In this document: piece by piece, positions 41,878 through 54,700 of the stretch | Position numbering within the stretch: the first letter of the stretch is position 1 | Layout of the letters: each line of letters starts with the position of its first letter | Assembly (NCBI GenBank): GCA_009667805.1 | Contig: CM019069.1 | Location: 97,313,204-97,377,203, forward strand | From: Leptobrachium leishanense | Taxonomy: Eukaryota; Chordata; Amphibia; Anura; Megophryidae | Direction of reading: 5' to 3' | Length of the DNA: 64,000 bases | Made by a program: the position numbers and the translations under genes | Notes under the pieces: model-generated | The model's database searches: none | Told to the model about the DNA's origin: nothing | The model's input: only the letters and a program-made list of their open reading frames with translations

Positions 41878-42015
41878 ACGGTGTAATAGGAATAAGCACA
41901 GATGACACCTTTTTTTGTTACGATTTATACATGTTGCTGGGCTGGATACATTTGGTGGTTGCAGCCGCCCCTACGGGGAATAGGCGCGACCCTGCTCCTC
42001 CTGCACTATGTATGT
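41878..42015 (+). repeat. Dispersed repeat of unknown family, copy 2
   Basis: Same word order and orientation as 26345-26500: GTGTAATAGGAATAAGC, ATGTTGCTGGGCTGGATACA, GGTGGTTGCAGCCGCCCC and GGGGAATAGGCGCGACC. Confidence 0.75.
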
Positions 42016-42654
42016 ATTTATTTTAGTTTTATAGAAAATATTACCCACCATAGGGCATGAAATTATTTGCAAATAAAATTGATGAGATCAATAAACTTTT
42101 TCATTGTTAATTATTTTTTATTTAATCAATTTTTTTTTTACTTTAACGGTTTGTTACTTTTAGCGAGAAAGGTGTCCAGCACAGGAGAGCGCTTATTGGT
42201 GTAAAAAATTATTAATTTTTTTACAGAGCAACCGCCCGTCCCCGTAGGAGCGTCTAGGCACAGACCTACTTTGCTGCATTATAAATCTGGCCCTGGCCCC
42301 ATCCCGCTTCCTTGACCACCTTCACCCTGCAGACTTTGGGAGACAGATACAGGAGGACCCTACCCTATCAGTATACCGAGCTAAGGCTGGAGTTGACCCT
42401 GGGGTACTGGGAGGGAACAGTTTCAGTGAGCCCAGATGAAAGAGGGATCTAGGAAGGGGGCTGCACAAATTTCCAAGAAGCAGCTCCTAGTACCAACTGG
42501 AATGGCCTATTTTGGATAGGACATGATATTCACTTGAACAGACACCCCCGGTTCTCACCAGGCCCTACACCTCTTTATCCCAAACATTTTTGTAGCCTGT
42601 GATACATGTACAGTGATAAAGGGTCAAATAGCGTTGGCTAGATGCCTGGGATAC
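42016..42654. other. No gene recognised
   Basis: Unassigned sequence. From 42290 the words TTCCTTGACCACCTTCACC and CTCACCAGGCCCTACACC could be from an L1 ORF2 C-terminal region, but no frame holds. Confidence 0.4.
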
Positions 42655-42851
42655 ATAGTTACATAGTTATATAGGCTGAAAAAAGACATGCGTCCATCGG
42701 GTTCAGCCTCTCCCACATAACCTACTGCTGTTGATCCAAAAGAAGGCAAAAAACCCAGTCTGAAATATGCAACATACTGGGAAAAAATTCCTTCTTGACC
42801 CCAGAATGGCAGTCAGATTTCTCCTTGGATCAAGAAGCTTTTACCCACATA

Positions 42852-45546
42852 TTAAATATTATAACAACCCTTAATATTCTGTGTCTGCAGGAAGTCATCC
42901 AGTCGTTTTTTAAAAGTCTGTACAGACTCTGACCCAACCACCTTAACAGGCAGAGAATTCCACAGCTTTATTGTTCTCACCGTAAAATAACCCTTCCTAT
43001 GCTTTAAGCTAAATTTTCTTTCTTCCAGTCTAAATGGATGACCCCTTGTCCTATGTATAGACCTGTTAATGAATAGGTTATCAGACAATGGTTGATAATG
43101 GCCCCGTATATATTTATATAAGGTTATCAGATCCCCTCTAAGGCGCCGTTTCTCTAAACTAAACAGGTTTAAGCTTGTTAGTCTTTCCTCATAACATAAC
43201 CCTTGCATTCCCCTTATTAATTTAGTTGCCCGTCTCTGCACTTTTTCTAACGCTATAATATCTTTTTTTAAGACAGGTGCCCAAAATTGCACGGCATATT
43301 CAAGGTGCGGCCTGACCATTGATTTATACAGAGGCAAAAGTATGTTTTCATCCCGTGAGTGAACTCCCCTTTTAATGCATGCCAATACTTTGCTGGCCTT
43401 GGCGGCTGCTGTTTGACATTGCACATTGTTATTTAGTTTGAAGTCTATCATTATTCCCAAATCCTTCTCCTGCTTGGATTTCCCTAACTCCGTACCATTT
43501 AGGGTATAAATTACTTGCGTGTTCTTCACTCCAAAGTGCATAACTTTGCATTTATCTAGATTAAATCTCATCTGCCATTTAAGTGCCCAGTCCCCCAATT
43601 TATCTAAATCCCTCTGCAGCGAAGTAACATCCTGCTCACATTGTATTACTTTTCCTAGTTTTGTGTCATCTGCAAACACTGATACATGACTTTCAATGCC
43701 TATCTCAAGGTCATTTATAAATAAATTGAATAGTATTGGTCCTATAACAGACCCCTGAGGGACACCACTTACCACTGGTGTCCATCTTGAAAATGTACCA
43801 TTTATGACCACTCTCTGTACCCTATCTTTTAGCCAGTTTTCTATCCAAGAACAAGTATTTTCATCTAGACCAATTTTTCTTAAATTTAAATAGTAACCTT
43901 TTGTGTGGAACTGTGTCGAAAGCTTTGGCAAAATGCAAGTAAATCACATCCACTGCGACCCCCTGATCTATACTTCTACTTACTTCCTCATAGAACGTAA
44001 TTAGGTTAGTCTGACATGATCTGTGTTTCATGAAACCATGCAGATTTTTGCCAATTACATTATACCTCCCAATAAATTCCTGAATATTATCCCTTAGTAA
44101 CCCCTCAAATACTTTGCCAGCCACAGATGTTAAGCTCAGGGCCGGATTAACATAGGGGCAGATGGAGCAGCAGCTCCAGGCCCATGCCCCAGAATAGGCC
44201 CAGAGAAAAAATAACAATGTCTGCATTTATGAACATGTGGACCCCATTATCTCCAACACCATAGCAGCTACAGGGTCATATGAGGTATCACTGGAAAGGC
44301 CAGAGTATGCCCTTTCCAATGATACCAAACATGACCAGGTTTCATGTAACAATAAAAATAAAATAATAAATATTACTTTATTTTTTCTTTCTAACACAGC
44401 AATACTTTCCACTTTTCAATTGTAAAGTGAACAATGATGCTGCACTAACTCACCATCTCAAGTGTGGAGGTGATGGCATGATCCGTTATTACGAATTGTT
44501 ACACCAAAAACCTAAACCGCCGCACTGCAGCAAAGTGCATTGGGGGAGTGACTTTGGAACCCTGCGTTACTAATCTTTACACCTTACAAGGTCAAGGGAC
44601 GTGTCATTGGACAGGTCAGCGTCTGGCCTTTGCATTAATACCAAACATGACCATGTAAAATCTAAAAAGAAAACCTAAAAACTTCTTATCTTTTTATTTT
44701 TAGTTCCAATGCAATGGCATTGTCCATTTGTCACTTATAAAATGAGCAATACCACTGCCATTACTCACCTTCTCCTTTCCCATGCTGGGAGCAAGATCAG
44801 TGTTTATACATAGTCATATTATTCAAAAAACACCTTCCTCTAAAACACAAGGGAAATATTTCATTTTTTTTGGTTAAAATTGTATATTTTCTCAGAAAAA
44901 TGCAATAACAGGATCCCATTTTAAAAAAATTAACAAGAATTCCCTATAGAATATATAACCACAAAGGTTTGGATGATAAAATGTGAAAAAATTATTTTAC
45001 ATGCTTTAAATGATTGAAATCTGAATGTAAATTTACTCACACAGTATCTGCCTGGTTAGATATATCAGTATCTGCACTAGAACCTAAAATATGCTTTCAT
45101 TTCACAAAATTCCAAAAAAAGCCACCAAAATCTTCAGCTCCAGGCCCATAGAGATCTTAATCCGGCCCTGGTTAAGCTCACAGGTCTATAATTCCCAGGC
45201 ACAAATTTTAAACCTTTCTTAAATATAGGGACCACATCAGCTTTTCTCCAATCCTCTGGTACTATTCCTGAAAGAAAAGAATCTTGAAAGATTAAGAACA
45301 GAGGTTTACATATTTCAACACATAGCTCTCTCAGTACTCGTGGGTGAATTCCATCTGGCCTGGGGCTTTATTCACATTCACATTGTTTAATTTCTGCAAA
45401 ACCTTGTCCTGAGTCAACCAGTCACTTTGTATTAGTAAGTTTTTATTAATGAATTTCATGTCTCCTGTTATAGGTTTCTCTTTGATAAATACTGAAGAAA
45501 AATAATCATTTAAAATTTCTGCCTTATCCTGATCTTCCGTTAACAA
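42852..45546 (-). pseudogene. CR1 reverse transcriptase, broken (copy B)
   Basis: The 359-codon open part 42852-43931 holds WIENWLKDRVQRVVINGTF, motif B VSGVPQGSVIGPILFNL, motif C VSVFADDTKLGKV, the thumb ([18 protein letters not shown]) and the C-terminal tail (YFTVRTIKLWNSLPVKVV). The next frame upstream (43861-44128) has LTSVAGKVFEGLLRDNIQEF and motif A written VIYLHFAKAFDTVPHK; sister copies have LDF, so a catalytic Asp is His here. After the hAT insertion the protein continues at 45179-45546 (VLQKLNNVNVNKAPG; a frameshift follows, then the LTEDQDKAEILNDYFSSVF region further upstream). Inactive. Confidence 0.85.
44137..45170. mobile_element. Non-autonomous hAT element inside a CR1
   Basis: A perfect 8-bp duplication, GTTAAGCT at 44129-44136 and 45171-45178, flanks 14-bp inverted ends CAGGGCCGGATTAA. 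CAGCTCCAGGCCCAT recurs near both ends. The CR1 sequence rejoins exactly when the element and one duplication are removed. Internally, TGAGGTATCACTGGAAAGGC and a partly paired copy resemble the hairpin of the piggyBac-like family. No transposase. Confidence 0.95.
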
Positions 45547-45800
45547 TAACCCTAACTCAGATTTTAGTGAACCTACATTTTCACTCTTGGGTTTTTTAGA
45601 ATTTATGTACCTAAAGAATCTTTTAGGGTTGGTTTTGCTCTCTTTGGCTATTTCTTTTTCATTTTCTAGTTTAGCCCATCTAATCGCATTTTTACATGCT
45701 TTATTGGCTGCCCTATATGCTTTATAGGATGCCTCAGATTTATCAAATTTAAAAGCTTTAAATGCCTTCTTTTTATTTTTTATTTTTTTTTCGATTGAGT

Positions 45801-46519
45801 CTTGTGGGGTGTTATTGGTATGCAGCCAATCACATTAACATTGTTCGGCAGGCATATTGGACTATTATTTCTAATTCCAAAAATAAGTTTATTAAAATAT
45901 TTAAGTTTTATTTATCGCTAGCTGCACCATCTTTCTTCTGAGCTTTACCCAGACAATCCTGCATCTTCATCGCTTCTTACAGCTCTATTTTCTTATGTTT
46001 CATTTTTGTGGGGTTATTTTGACATAGGGAAGACCAGGGTTCTCCCCTATATAATTAACCCTTTTTGGCCCATAGGTTGTGCTGCAGCCTGCCGGCTGTC
46101 TATATTAACCTCTAACTCAACAGCTTAGGGTTGGCACTGGGGTCCAGAGATCCCCCTTAAGTAAGCAACCCAGCATGCTGGTAGACCAAGCAGGATCACG
46201 TAATGGCCATGGCCTATCAGCTGGGCTGGTCCTGGATTTCAAGGTTGAAATGCACCACTGTGAGGAATCGGATCTCACAGCTTTGAAAATTAGGCTGAAC
46301 ACTTTTTACCAATTTCAGTGACATCATATTGCCACTAAGTGAATCCTGCTTTTAGTATTTCTGTAAAATGTGGCTAGTTATATACTATTAGTCCATTATC
46401 CATTTCTGCTTTATAAAGGCAGAGAAAAATCAAACATGATACATACTGCAGCTTGAATAGAAAAGGGTTGATTTACTACACAATTTTATTTAAGCAAAAA
46501 AAATTGCTCTTTAGTAAAT
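45801..46519. other. No gene recognised
   Basis: Unassigned sequence between a CR1 and an L2 fragment; no motif seen on either strand. Confidence 0.5.
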
Positions 46520-47032
46520 AAATAAAACTAAATAAAACTCTATCAGAAGCAATATCCCAACACAAACCAATAATAAACCACCCCCACCACTCCCAGATGC
46601 CCCCCCTGCTACCCTCTGCCACTTCATCCCAGCCACTGAGGAAGAAGTCAATACCTTAGTGTCCTCCTCACATCTCGCTATTTGCCTGCTTGACCCCATT
46701 CCCTCACATCTAATACCTCCACTCTCCTTCTCCCTCATCCCTGCTCTCACACACATCTTCAACCTATCTCTCTCCACCGGCTCCTTCCCATCCGCCTTCA
46801 AACATGCACAGGTTACCCCTTTACTAAAGAACCCTTCCCTCGATCCCAACTCTCCATCCAACTACCGTCCTGTATCCCTGCTTCTGGTCACCTCTAAGCT
46901 CCTGGAAAAACTAGTCTTCAACCACCTCTCCCTCCTCCTCTCCTCTAATTCCTTACTTGATTCCCTGCAATCAGGCTTCCGTTACCTACACTCAACCAAA
47001 ACTGCCCTCACCAAAGTCGCCAATGGCTAGGA
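46520..47032 (+). mobile_element. L2-type LINE reverse transcriptase fragment
   Basis: The open stretch 46659-47030 encodes [60 protein letters not shown] and [20 protein letters not shown]. This is the finger and early palm region of an L2-clade RT. Motifs A to C are missing. It ends abruptly where a CR1 5' UTR piece begins. Confidence 0.85.
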
Positions 47033-47035
47033 ACT

Positions 47036-47255
47036 CACAAGGGCTTGCTTGTCAGTGGTCTACTTCCCAAGTGGGCTATTTTCAAGTGGGAGTTTAAAAA
47101 CAGGAGTTCTGCTTGTACTGGTCTGTGGTTTGTATCTCTAGAGGGAGAGAAACCTCTGTTTTATTTATCCATTTGTTTTATTTCTCTTTTTGGGGATTTT
47201 TTTTTCCTCTGTTGTGTTTTGTTTTTTTCCCCTGTGTGCTGCTGGTGGCTTGTTA
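47036..47255 (+). mobile_element. CR1 5' UTR fragment
   Basis: GGCTTGCTTGTCAGTGGTCT to AAACAGGAGTT (47039-47112) is repeated almost exactly at 50666-50739. There it leads, once the hAT is removed, into a CR1 ORF1. Here it goes on through a T-rich stretch and stops at the tail of the opposite-strand CR1 copy C. Confidence 0.65.
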
Positions 47256-47756
47256 CATAGTTACATAGTTACATAGTTATATAGGCTGAAAAAAGACATG
47301 CGTCCATCGGGTTCAGCCTCTCCCACATAACCTACTGCTGTTGATCCAAAAGAAGGCAAAAAACCCAGTCTGAAGCGCTCGCCAATATGCAACATACTGG
47401 GAAAAAATTCCTTCTTGACCCCAGAATGGCAGTCAGATTTCTCCTTGGATCAAGAAGCTTTTACCCACATATTAAATATTAATAACCCTTAATATTCTGT
47501 GTCTGCAGGAAGTCATCCAGTCGTTTTTTAAAAGTCTGTACAGACTCTGACCCAACCACCGCAACAGGCAGAGAATTCCACAGCTTTATTGTTCTCACCG
47601 TAAAATAACCCTTCCTATGCTTTAAGCTAAATTTTCTTTCTTCCAGTCTAAATGGATGACCCCTTTCCTATGTATAGTCCTGTTAATGAATAGGTTATCA
47701 GACAATGGTTGATAATGGCCCCGTATATATATTTATATAAGGTTATCAGATCCCCT

Positions 47757-50158
47757 CTAAGGGCCTTTTTCTCTAAAACTCAGGTTTAAGCTTGTTAGTC
47801 TTTCCTCATAACTTAACCCTTCCATCCCCCTTATTAATTTAGTTGCCCGTCTCTGCATTTTTCTAACGATATAAATATCTTTTTTTAAGACAGGTGCCCA
47901 AAATTGCACGGCATATTCAAGGTGCGGCCTGACCATTGATTTATACAGAGGCAAAATATGTTTCATCCCGTGAGTGAACTCCCCTTTTAATGCATGCCAG
48001 TACTTTGCTGGCCTTGGCGGCTGCTGTTTGACATTGCACATTGTTACTTAGTTTGAAGTCTATGATTATTCCCAAATCCTTCTCCTGCTTGGATTTCCCT
48101 AACTCCGTACCATTTAGGGTATAAATTGCTTGTGTGTTCTTCACTCCAAAGTGCATAACTTTACATTTATCTAGATTAAATTTCATCTGCCATTTAAGTG
48201 CCCAGTCCCCCAATTTATCTAAATCCCTCTGCAGCGAAGTAACATCCTGCTCACATTGTATTACTTTTCCTAGCTTTGTGTCATCTGCAAACACTGATAC
48301 ATGACTTTCAATGCCTATCTCAAGGTCATTTATAAATAAATTGAATAGTATTGGTCCTATAACAGACCCCTGAGGGACACCACTTACCACTGGTGTCCAT
48401 CTTGAAAATGTACCATTTATGACCACTCTCTGTACCCTATCTTTTAGCCAGTTTTCTATCCAAGAAAAAAGTATTTTCATCTAGACCATTTTTTCTTAAT
48501 TTAAGTAGTAACCTTTTGTGTGGAACTGTGTCAAAAGCTTTGGCAAAATCTAAGTAAATCACATCCACTGCGACCCCCTGATCTATACTTCTACTTACTT
48601 CCTCATAGAACGTAATTAGGTTAGTCTGACATGAACTGTGTTCTGCTGAAACCAATGCTACATTTGTATCATCAATCTTAACTCAAATTCCATCCAATAA
48701 TATTCCTGAATATTATCCCTTAGTAACCCCTCAAATACTTTCCCAGCCACAGATGTTAAGCTCACAGGTCTATAATTCCCAGGCACAAATTTTAAACCTT
48801 TCTTAAATATAGGGACCACGTCAGCTTTTCTCCAATCCTCTGGTACTATCCTGAAAGAAAAGAATCTTGAAAGATTAAGAACAGAGGTTTACATATTTCA
48901 ACACATAGCTCTCTTAGTACTCGCGGGTGAATTCCATCTGGCCCTGGGGCTTTATTAACATTCACATTGTTTAATTTGTGTAAAACCTTGTCCTGAGTCA
49001 ACCAGTCACTTTGTATTAGTAAGTTTTTATTAATGAATTCATGTCTCCTGTTATAGGTTCTCTTTGATAAATACTGAAGAAAAATAATCATTTAAAATTC
49101 TGCTTTATCCTGATCTTCAGTTAACACATAACCCTGACTCAGATTTTAGTGAACCTACATTTTCACTCTTGGGTTTTTTAGAATTTATGTACCTAAAGAA
49201 CTTTTAGGGTTGGTCTTGCTCTCTTTGGCTATTTCTTTTTCATTTTCTAGTTTAGCCCATCTAATCGCATTTTTACATGCTTTATTGGCTGCCCTATATG
49301 CTTTATAGGATGCCTCAGATTTATCAAAATTTAAAAGCTTTAAATGCCTTCTTTTTATTTTTCATTTCCTTAGTTACCTTCCTACTACCACATTGGTTCA
49401 GTCTGTTTCTTTTATATTTATTAACCAGTTGGAATATATTGTGACGTGTAGTTTTCTAGTGTTAGTTTAAAGATATTCCACTTATCCTCAGTGTTTTTCG
49501 TGAAAGAGTTTCTGCCCAGTCAATGACATTGAGAGCTTCCTTTATTTTAATAAAGTTGGCCTTTTTAAAATTATATTTTTAGCATGGCCCCTTATGAATG
49601 TGTTTTTTGAGTTTATTTCAAAAGTCACCATGTTATGGTCGCTATTTCCCAACTGTTCTTTTACATTAATATTTGAGAAAAGATCCACATTATTTGTTAT
49701 AACCAGGTCCGACAGTTATCCTCTCTAGTTTGGTGTTTCTACCAGTTGTGACATGAGGTTCATTTAAAATGTTCAGAAACCGGATTCCCTTTGCTGAATT
49801 ACTAGTCCCACACTATCCAATTAATGTCCGGGTAATTAAAATCTCCAATAATTAAAGTGCTACCATGTTCTGCAGCCTTCCTAATTTGCTCTAACAGTTG
49901 TTCTTCCTCATCATTATCTATATTAGGTGGTTTATAGCATATGCCAACCAATAATTGACTTCCCTGTTTATTCCCCAACGAAATATTTACCCATAAGGAT
50001 TCCACATTTCCCTCATCGCTTTCCAGTTGTGTAATATTAGGCTTTAAATCCTGATTTACATATAAACACACTCCACCCCCTTTCTTATGTTTCCTATCCT
50101 TTCTAAACAATGTATAACCGTTTAAGTTTACAGCCCAGTCATGCGTTTCGTCCCACAT
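47757..50158 (-). pseudogene. CR1 ORF2 protein, EN and RT, many frameshifts (copy C)
   Basis: The EN part lies at 49802-50158: LNGYTLFRKDRKHKKGGGVC, LVGICYKPPN and TLIIGDFNYPDINW. After a decayed linker, 48846-49091 has APGPDGIHPRVLRELCVEIC. 48437-48655 has motif A VIYLDFAKAFDTVPHKRLL with both Asp kept. 47941-48480 has SGVPQGSVIGPILFNL and VSVFADDTKLGKV. 47757-48041 holds the thumb ([19 protein letters not shown]). Single-base losses and gains split these parts, so no active protein is made. Confidence 0.88.
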
Positions 50159-50442
50159 GTTTCTGTTATTCCTATAATGTCGTATTGCTTAGTGTATGCT
50201 ATTACTCTAGTTCCCCCATCTTGTTATTAAGGCTCCTTGCATTAGCAAGCATACATTTAATGTTGTTCTCTACCCACACATGCTGAATGCGACTTTACAT
50301 TACATGCCTCCACTGTTCTGACATTACCCATCCCCCCGGCTCCACCCCCCTTAGTCTGAACTGAAACCCTTCCGCTATCTGCTCTGTCTCCATTTTGTAA
50401 GATACTGTATCCCTCCCCCCCTTCCACTAGTTTAAAGTCTCC

Positions 50443-50592
50443 TCCAACCTTTTAACCATCCTCTCCCCTAGCACAGCAGACCCTCTTCCATTAAGGTGCA
50501 ATCTATCACAACTATACAGATTGTACCCCAGTGCAAAATGAGCCCAGTGCTCTAAAAACCCAAAGCCCTCCTTCCTGCACCAAGCTGTTAAT
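50443..50592 (-). pseudogene. CR1 ORF1 protein, C-terminal end (esterase block V)
   Basis: On the minus strand the frame reads FLEHWAHFALGYNLYSCDRL, then HLNGRGSAVLGERMVKRLEE and a stop. The DRLHLNGRG part corresponds to the Asp-x-x-His block of the esterase domain (DGLHLTHRG in the group C ORF1), with Gly changed to Arg. The upstream part of ORF1 is missing. Confidence 0.7.
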
Positions 50593-50791
50593 TGGGGTGT
50601 GTTGCCTGTCAGGTGATTGCATTTGTGTGGCTACATAAACTCACTGGTAACTCCCTGAGCTTGTGCACAAGGGCTTGCTTGTCAGTGGCCTACTTCCCAA
50701 GTGGGCTATTTTCAAGTGGGAGTTTAAAAACAGGAGTTGAAATAACTGGTACGAATTGTTATTTATATATTTGTTATCTTGTTGTGGGTAT
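50593..50791 (+). mobile_element. CR1 5' UTR, split from its ORF1 by the hAT element
   Basis: A + strand CR1 5' UTR that ends GTGGGTAT at 50784-50791. The same eight bases at 55891-55898 begin the continuation into ORF1. Confidence 0.75.
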
Positions 50792-51339
50792 TAGTGATGA
50801 GCCGAACACCCCCGTGTTCGGTTCGCATTCGAACTCGAACAATTTCAAAAGTTCGAGTCCGAACACGATTCGAAACTCAATGCAAGTCAATGGGACTCGA
50901 ACGTTCGCATATTAGAGTGCCCTCCAAGAGGGCATATAAGCAAGATATTTGCCATAAAAGGTGTATGGGGGTCCGGATAGTGCCCTGGGGGACAGGAAAC
51001 AAGCACAAAAAGTAAAAAAACAAAAAACGTTTTTAAAGGAACAGTGAGTTTTCCATGAAATAAAAGGTTAAGAATAAAAAACAAAAATTTCCTTCAAATA
51101 TTGTGCCTAGGAGGTCCCCATAACCTGCCCGTGAAGTGGCGGATTTGTAGGATGTATAGAAACATTTAAAAACAAAAAAATGACATTTCAAATTATGGTA
51201 AATAGTTTTCCTTTAATCTATTCATAAACAACGGCTTGGGGCGGCAGCCTGTATGAACAGAGGAGACATTTTAGGACACGCAGAACAAGTTTAGTGATTT
51301 TTTTGGCTAAATTATGGTGAAACTTATGCAGGCTTTGGA

Positions 51340-51720
51340 TGAAAGTAACAATAGGTGCTTTAAAATTGGGCCTTTAGTGTCGGCAACCGTGCCGTCACAC
51401 CGTAACCCCTCTGTGGTATTGTGGAAGAGTGCAGGGTTGGACCCTGCGGTCCAATATTAAAATGATATGAATCTGGTACAGCTGTCAGTGCACCCAAATA
51501 TTGTGCCTTTGGTGGCAGCAGGTGCCTTCACACCCTAACCCCTTTGAGGTATTGTGGAAGAGTGCAGGGTTGGACCCTGCGGTCCAATATTAAAATGATG
51601 TGAATCTGGTATAGGCGTCAGTGGCAGTGCACGCAAATATTGTGCCTTTGGTGGCAGCAAGTGCCTTCACACCGTAACCCCTTTGTGGTATTGTAAGAGT
51701 GCAGTGGTGGAGGTTTTGGG
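51340..51720 (-). repeat. Three-unit tandem array in the hAT 3' region
   Basis: GGTATTGTGGAAGAGTGCAG and TTGGACCCTGCGGTCCAATA recur with a spacing of about 128-135 bases. It corresponds to the eight-unit array at 3791-4920. Confidence 0.88.
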
Positions 51721-51738
51721 AATGCAGAAGAGATCCCC

Positions 51739-54700
51739 GATCTATTCAGTTACGTCAGCATCAGGGGATTGATAGCTGCTAATCCAGGACTGATTAATTT
51801 TGATAAATGTCAGCCGGTCTACAGAGTCGGTGGACAGACGCACTCTTTTGTCTGTGACAAAACCTCCAGCGGCACTGAACGTCCTTTCAGAAAGTACGCT
51901 GGATGAAGGGCAACCTAGTAGCAGCATAGCATATTGGCTAAATTCTGGCCAGTGATCCAATCTCGACACCCAGTAAGTCAGTGGATCATCTGCTGTAAAG
52001 GTATCCAGGTCTGCCATTGCCCCTAGGTAGTCCTGCACCATATGGTGAAGACGCTGGCAATGGGTGCCTACATTTGACGTCCCTGGGCGTCGTGGACTAA
52101 AAAAATTTAAAAAGGCATCAGTCAAGCGGCCCCGGCCTTCACCGCTCTTCCTCTGATCATCTGCAGCCTCAGAAGCACCTGTGTCACTTGGTAACCTACC
52201 AGTGCCTGGAAAGGTGTTACACAAGTGTCGCTTTAGAGCGTACTCAAGTTGTTTCATTCGGTCCTCCCTCTGTGCGGGCAGGATGAGCTCTGCAACTTTA
52301 CCCTTGTATCATGGATCAAGAAGGCTTGCCAACCAGTAATGATCCCTCTCCTTGATAGCACTAATCCTGGGGTCCTTTAGCAGGCTTTGCAGGATAAGGG
52401 AGCCCATGCAGTGTAGGTTGGAGGTGACATTAGCTTCTGAGTCTTCCTGGTCAATGAGGATGACCCCATCGTGCACTTCCTCCTCCCAGTACTAGTCCTT
52501 GGGTTTCTGGGCACACAAAACCCTCCCTTGAGGAATCCCCACCTTCAATGCCCCCACTACTTAAATATTCCTTCTCATCCTCCTCTTGTCTGATCTGAGA
52601 ACCCGCAGGAATGTTGTCTGCATAAAGACTGGGGCCTTGAGAGCTAGGGAAGGCCTCCTCTTCCTCCCACTGCTCTGCCTCTAGTGCCACATCTATAATT
52701 CCCCGCAGAGAGCGCTCCAGCAGGAACACTAAAGTAATTGTGTCACTGATGCATGCACTGTCCCTGCTCACCATCCTCGTTGCCTCCTCAAATGGTGACA
52801 GTACAGTGCATGCATCCTTGATCATCAGCCACTGCGGGGGGGAAACAAGTTGACCTGAACCTGTCCTTGTGCCATACTCACACAGGTACTCATTGATGGC
52901 CCTCTGCTGCTTGTGCAGATGCTGCAGCATTGCTAATGTCGAGTTCCACCTGGTGGGCATGTCACAGATCAGACGGTTTGTGGGAAGGTGGAATTCTCTT
53001 TGAATTTCTGCCAGGTGAACACTTGCTGGGAATGACCGTCTGAAGTGGCTGCAGACTTTTCTGGCCTGGCTGAGAAGCTGTGCCAGCCCTGGGTACCTGG
53101 TTAGGAAATGCTGTACCACCAGATTTAGGACATGTGCTAGGCATGGTACATGCGTCAACTTACCCTGGCGTAGGGCGGAGAGAATGTTGCTGCCATTATC
53201 ACAACTGACCATTCCCAGCTGAAGCTGGTGTGGTGTTAACCATCTCTGCACCTGCTCCTGCAGAGCTGACAGAATTTCTGGCCCGGTGTGGCTCCTGTCC
53301 CCTAAACAAACCAGCTCAAGCACAGTATGGCATCTTTTTGCTTGAGCCATTGCGCAGCCCCTGCCACGCGTCGGTTTAACTGCCACTTCGCCAGAGACAG
53401 AGAAGGAAAAGAAGGAGGCGGAGGAAGAGGTGGTGGAGCAGACAGACCTCATACAAGCAGCTTTCTGGAGGCGTGGTGGATGAACAAGCTCCAGCACAGA
53501 GCCCCATCCTGGATCCCTCCCAGCTGCAAGCAGAGTTACCCAGTGTGCCATCAAGGAAATTTAACGGCCCTGTCCATGCTTGCTGGACCATGTGTCTAAA
53601 GTCATGTGCACCTTGCTGCTGACTGCCTTTCCCAATGACTCCATAACATTGTCTTCCACGTGCTGGTATAGTGCTGGAATGGCCTTCCGTGAAAAGAAAT
53701 GGTGTTTTGGAACCTGCCACTGTGGTACAGCACATTCAGCAAATTCACGGAAGGAAGCAGAGTCCACCAGCTGGAAAGGCAGGAGCTGTAATACGAGTAA
53801 TTTTGCCAAGCTGGCATTTAGATGCTGTGCTTGGGGATGGTTGGGACTATATTTTTTCTTACGCTGCAGCAGCTGGGGCAATGTAATCTGACTGCGTAAA
53901 TCTTCAGCTGATGGGATGATGTCACATTCTGAGGAAGGACCTGGTACACCCATTACTATAGCATCATCCCTGTCAGTGGAGGTTGTAGGCAATCACATGG
54001 CAGGACATATAGTGGGGGTAGAGACAGATGAGGAGGAGGAGGAGGACCTATGCAAAGTGTTGTGCCAATGGGATGCGTGGCAGGTGGTCATATGTCGCCT
54101 CAAGCATGTGGTACTCAAGCGTGGGATGTTTTTTCCATGCTTAATCCTCATCTGACATAGATTACAAATAGCAATGGTGCGGTCTGCTGCACATTTCTTA
54201 AAAGAACTCCCAGACAGCAGAGTTCCTGTACATGTGCTTTGAGACAACAGCGTTCTGCACCTGAGCAGCTGTGACTTCTGATGCCTTGGACTGGCTACGG
54301 TTGCTCATAGAGGACGTTGTGCCTCGTGTTGTGCCTCCTCCTCCTCCTCACTTGACTCCTCTGTTTGATCATGCACCCAGGTGGAGTCAGTGACCTCATC
54401 ATCGTCATCTCCCCCTATCTCCTCGTCACTGGAGCCAACATGGCAGTATGCTGCAGCTGCTGGGGCAACATGAGTGCCAGTTATATGTGTGTCATCACTG
54501 GCACCCCCTTCCTCTAGGTTGATTATACTCCCTTCCTCAACCTCAGAGTTTGAATCGGAGCACTGTAGTTGCTGTGCATCCTCAAGCAGCATGTCACTGT
54601 CATTGTAGTCACACAATTCAGCTGACTCCTCCGTGTATGTTGGTGAGGCTACGGCAGAGTGGCTGTGGACATGGAGGCTGCATTAGATGCTTTGGCAGCT

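Larger units (their letters stand above)
42655..45800 (-). mobile_element. CR1-type LINE (group B, copy B), split by a hAT element
   Basis: The 3' tail has repeated TACATAGT words (42655-42670). The 3' UTR, ORF2 RT and the linker towards EN follow on the minus strand. A hAT element sits at 44137-45170. The 5' end is truncated near 45795. Confidence 0.9.
47256..50592 (-). mobile_element. CR1-type LINE (group B, copy C)
   Basis: The tail has three TTACATAG repeats (47256-47278). The 3' UTR, ORF2 (RT, linker, part of EN) and the last part of ORF1 follow on the minus strand. It is the longest group B copy. Many small deletions are visible against copy B. Confidence 0.9.
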
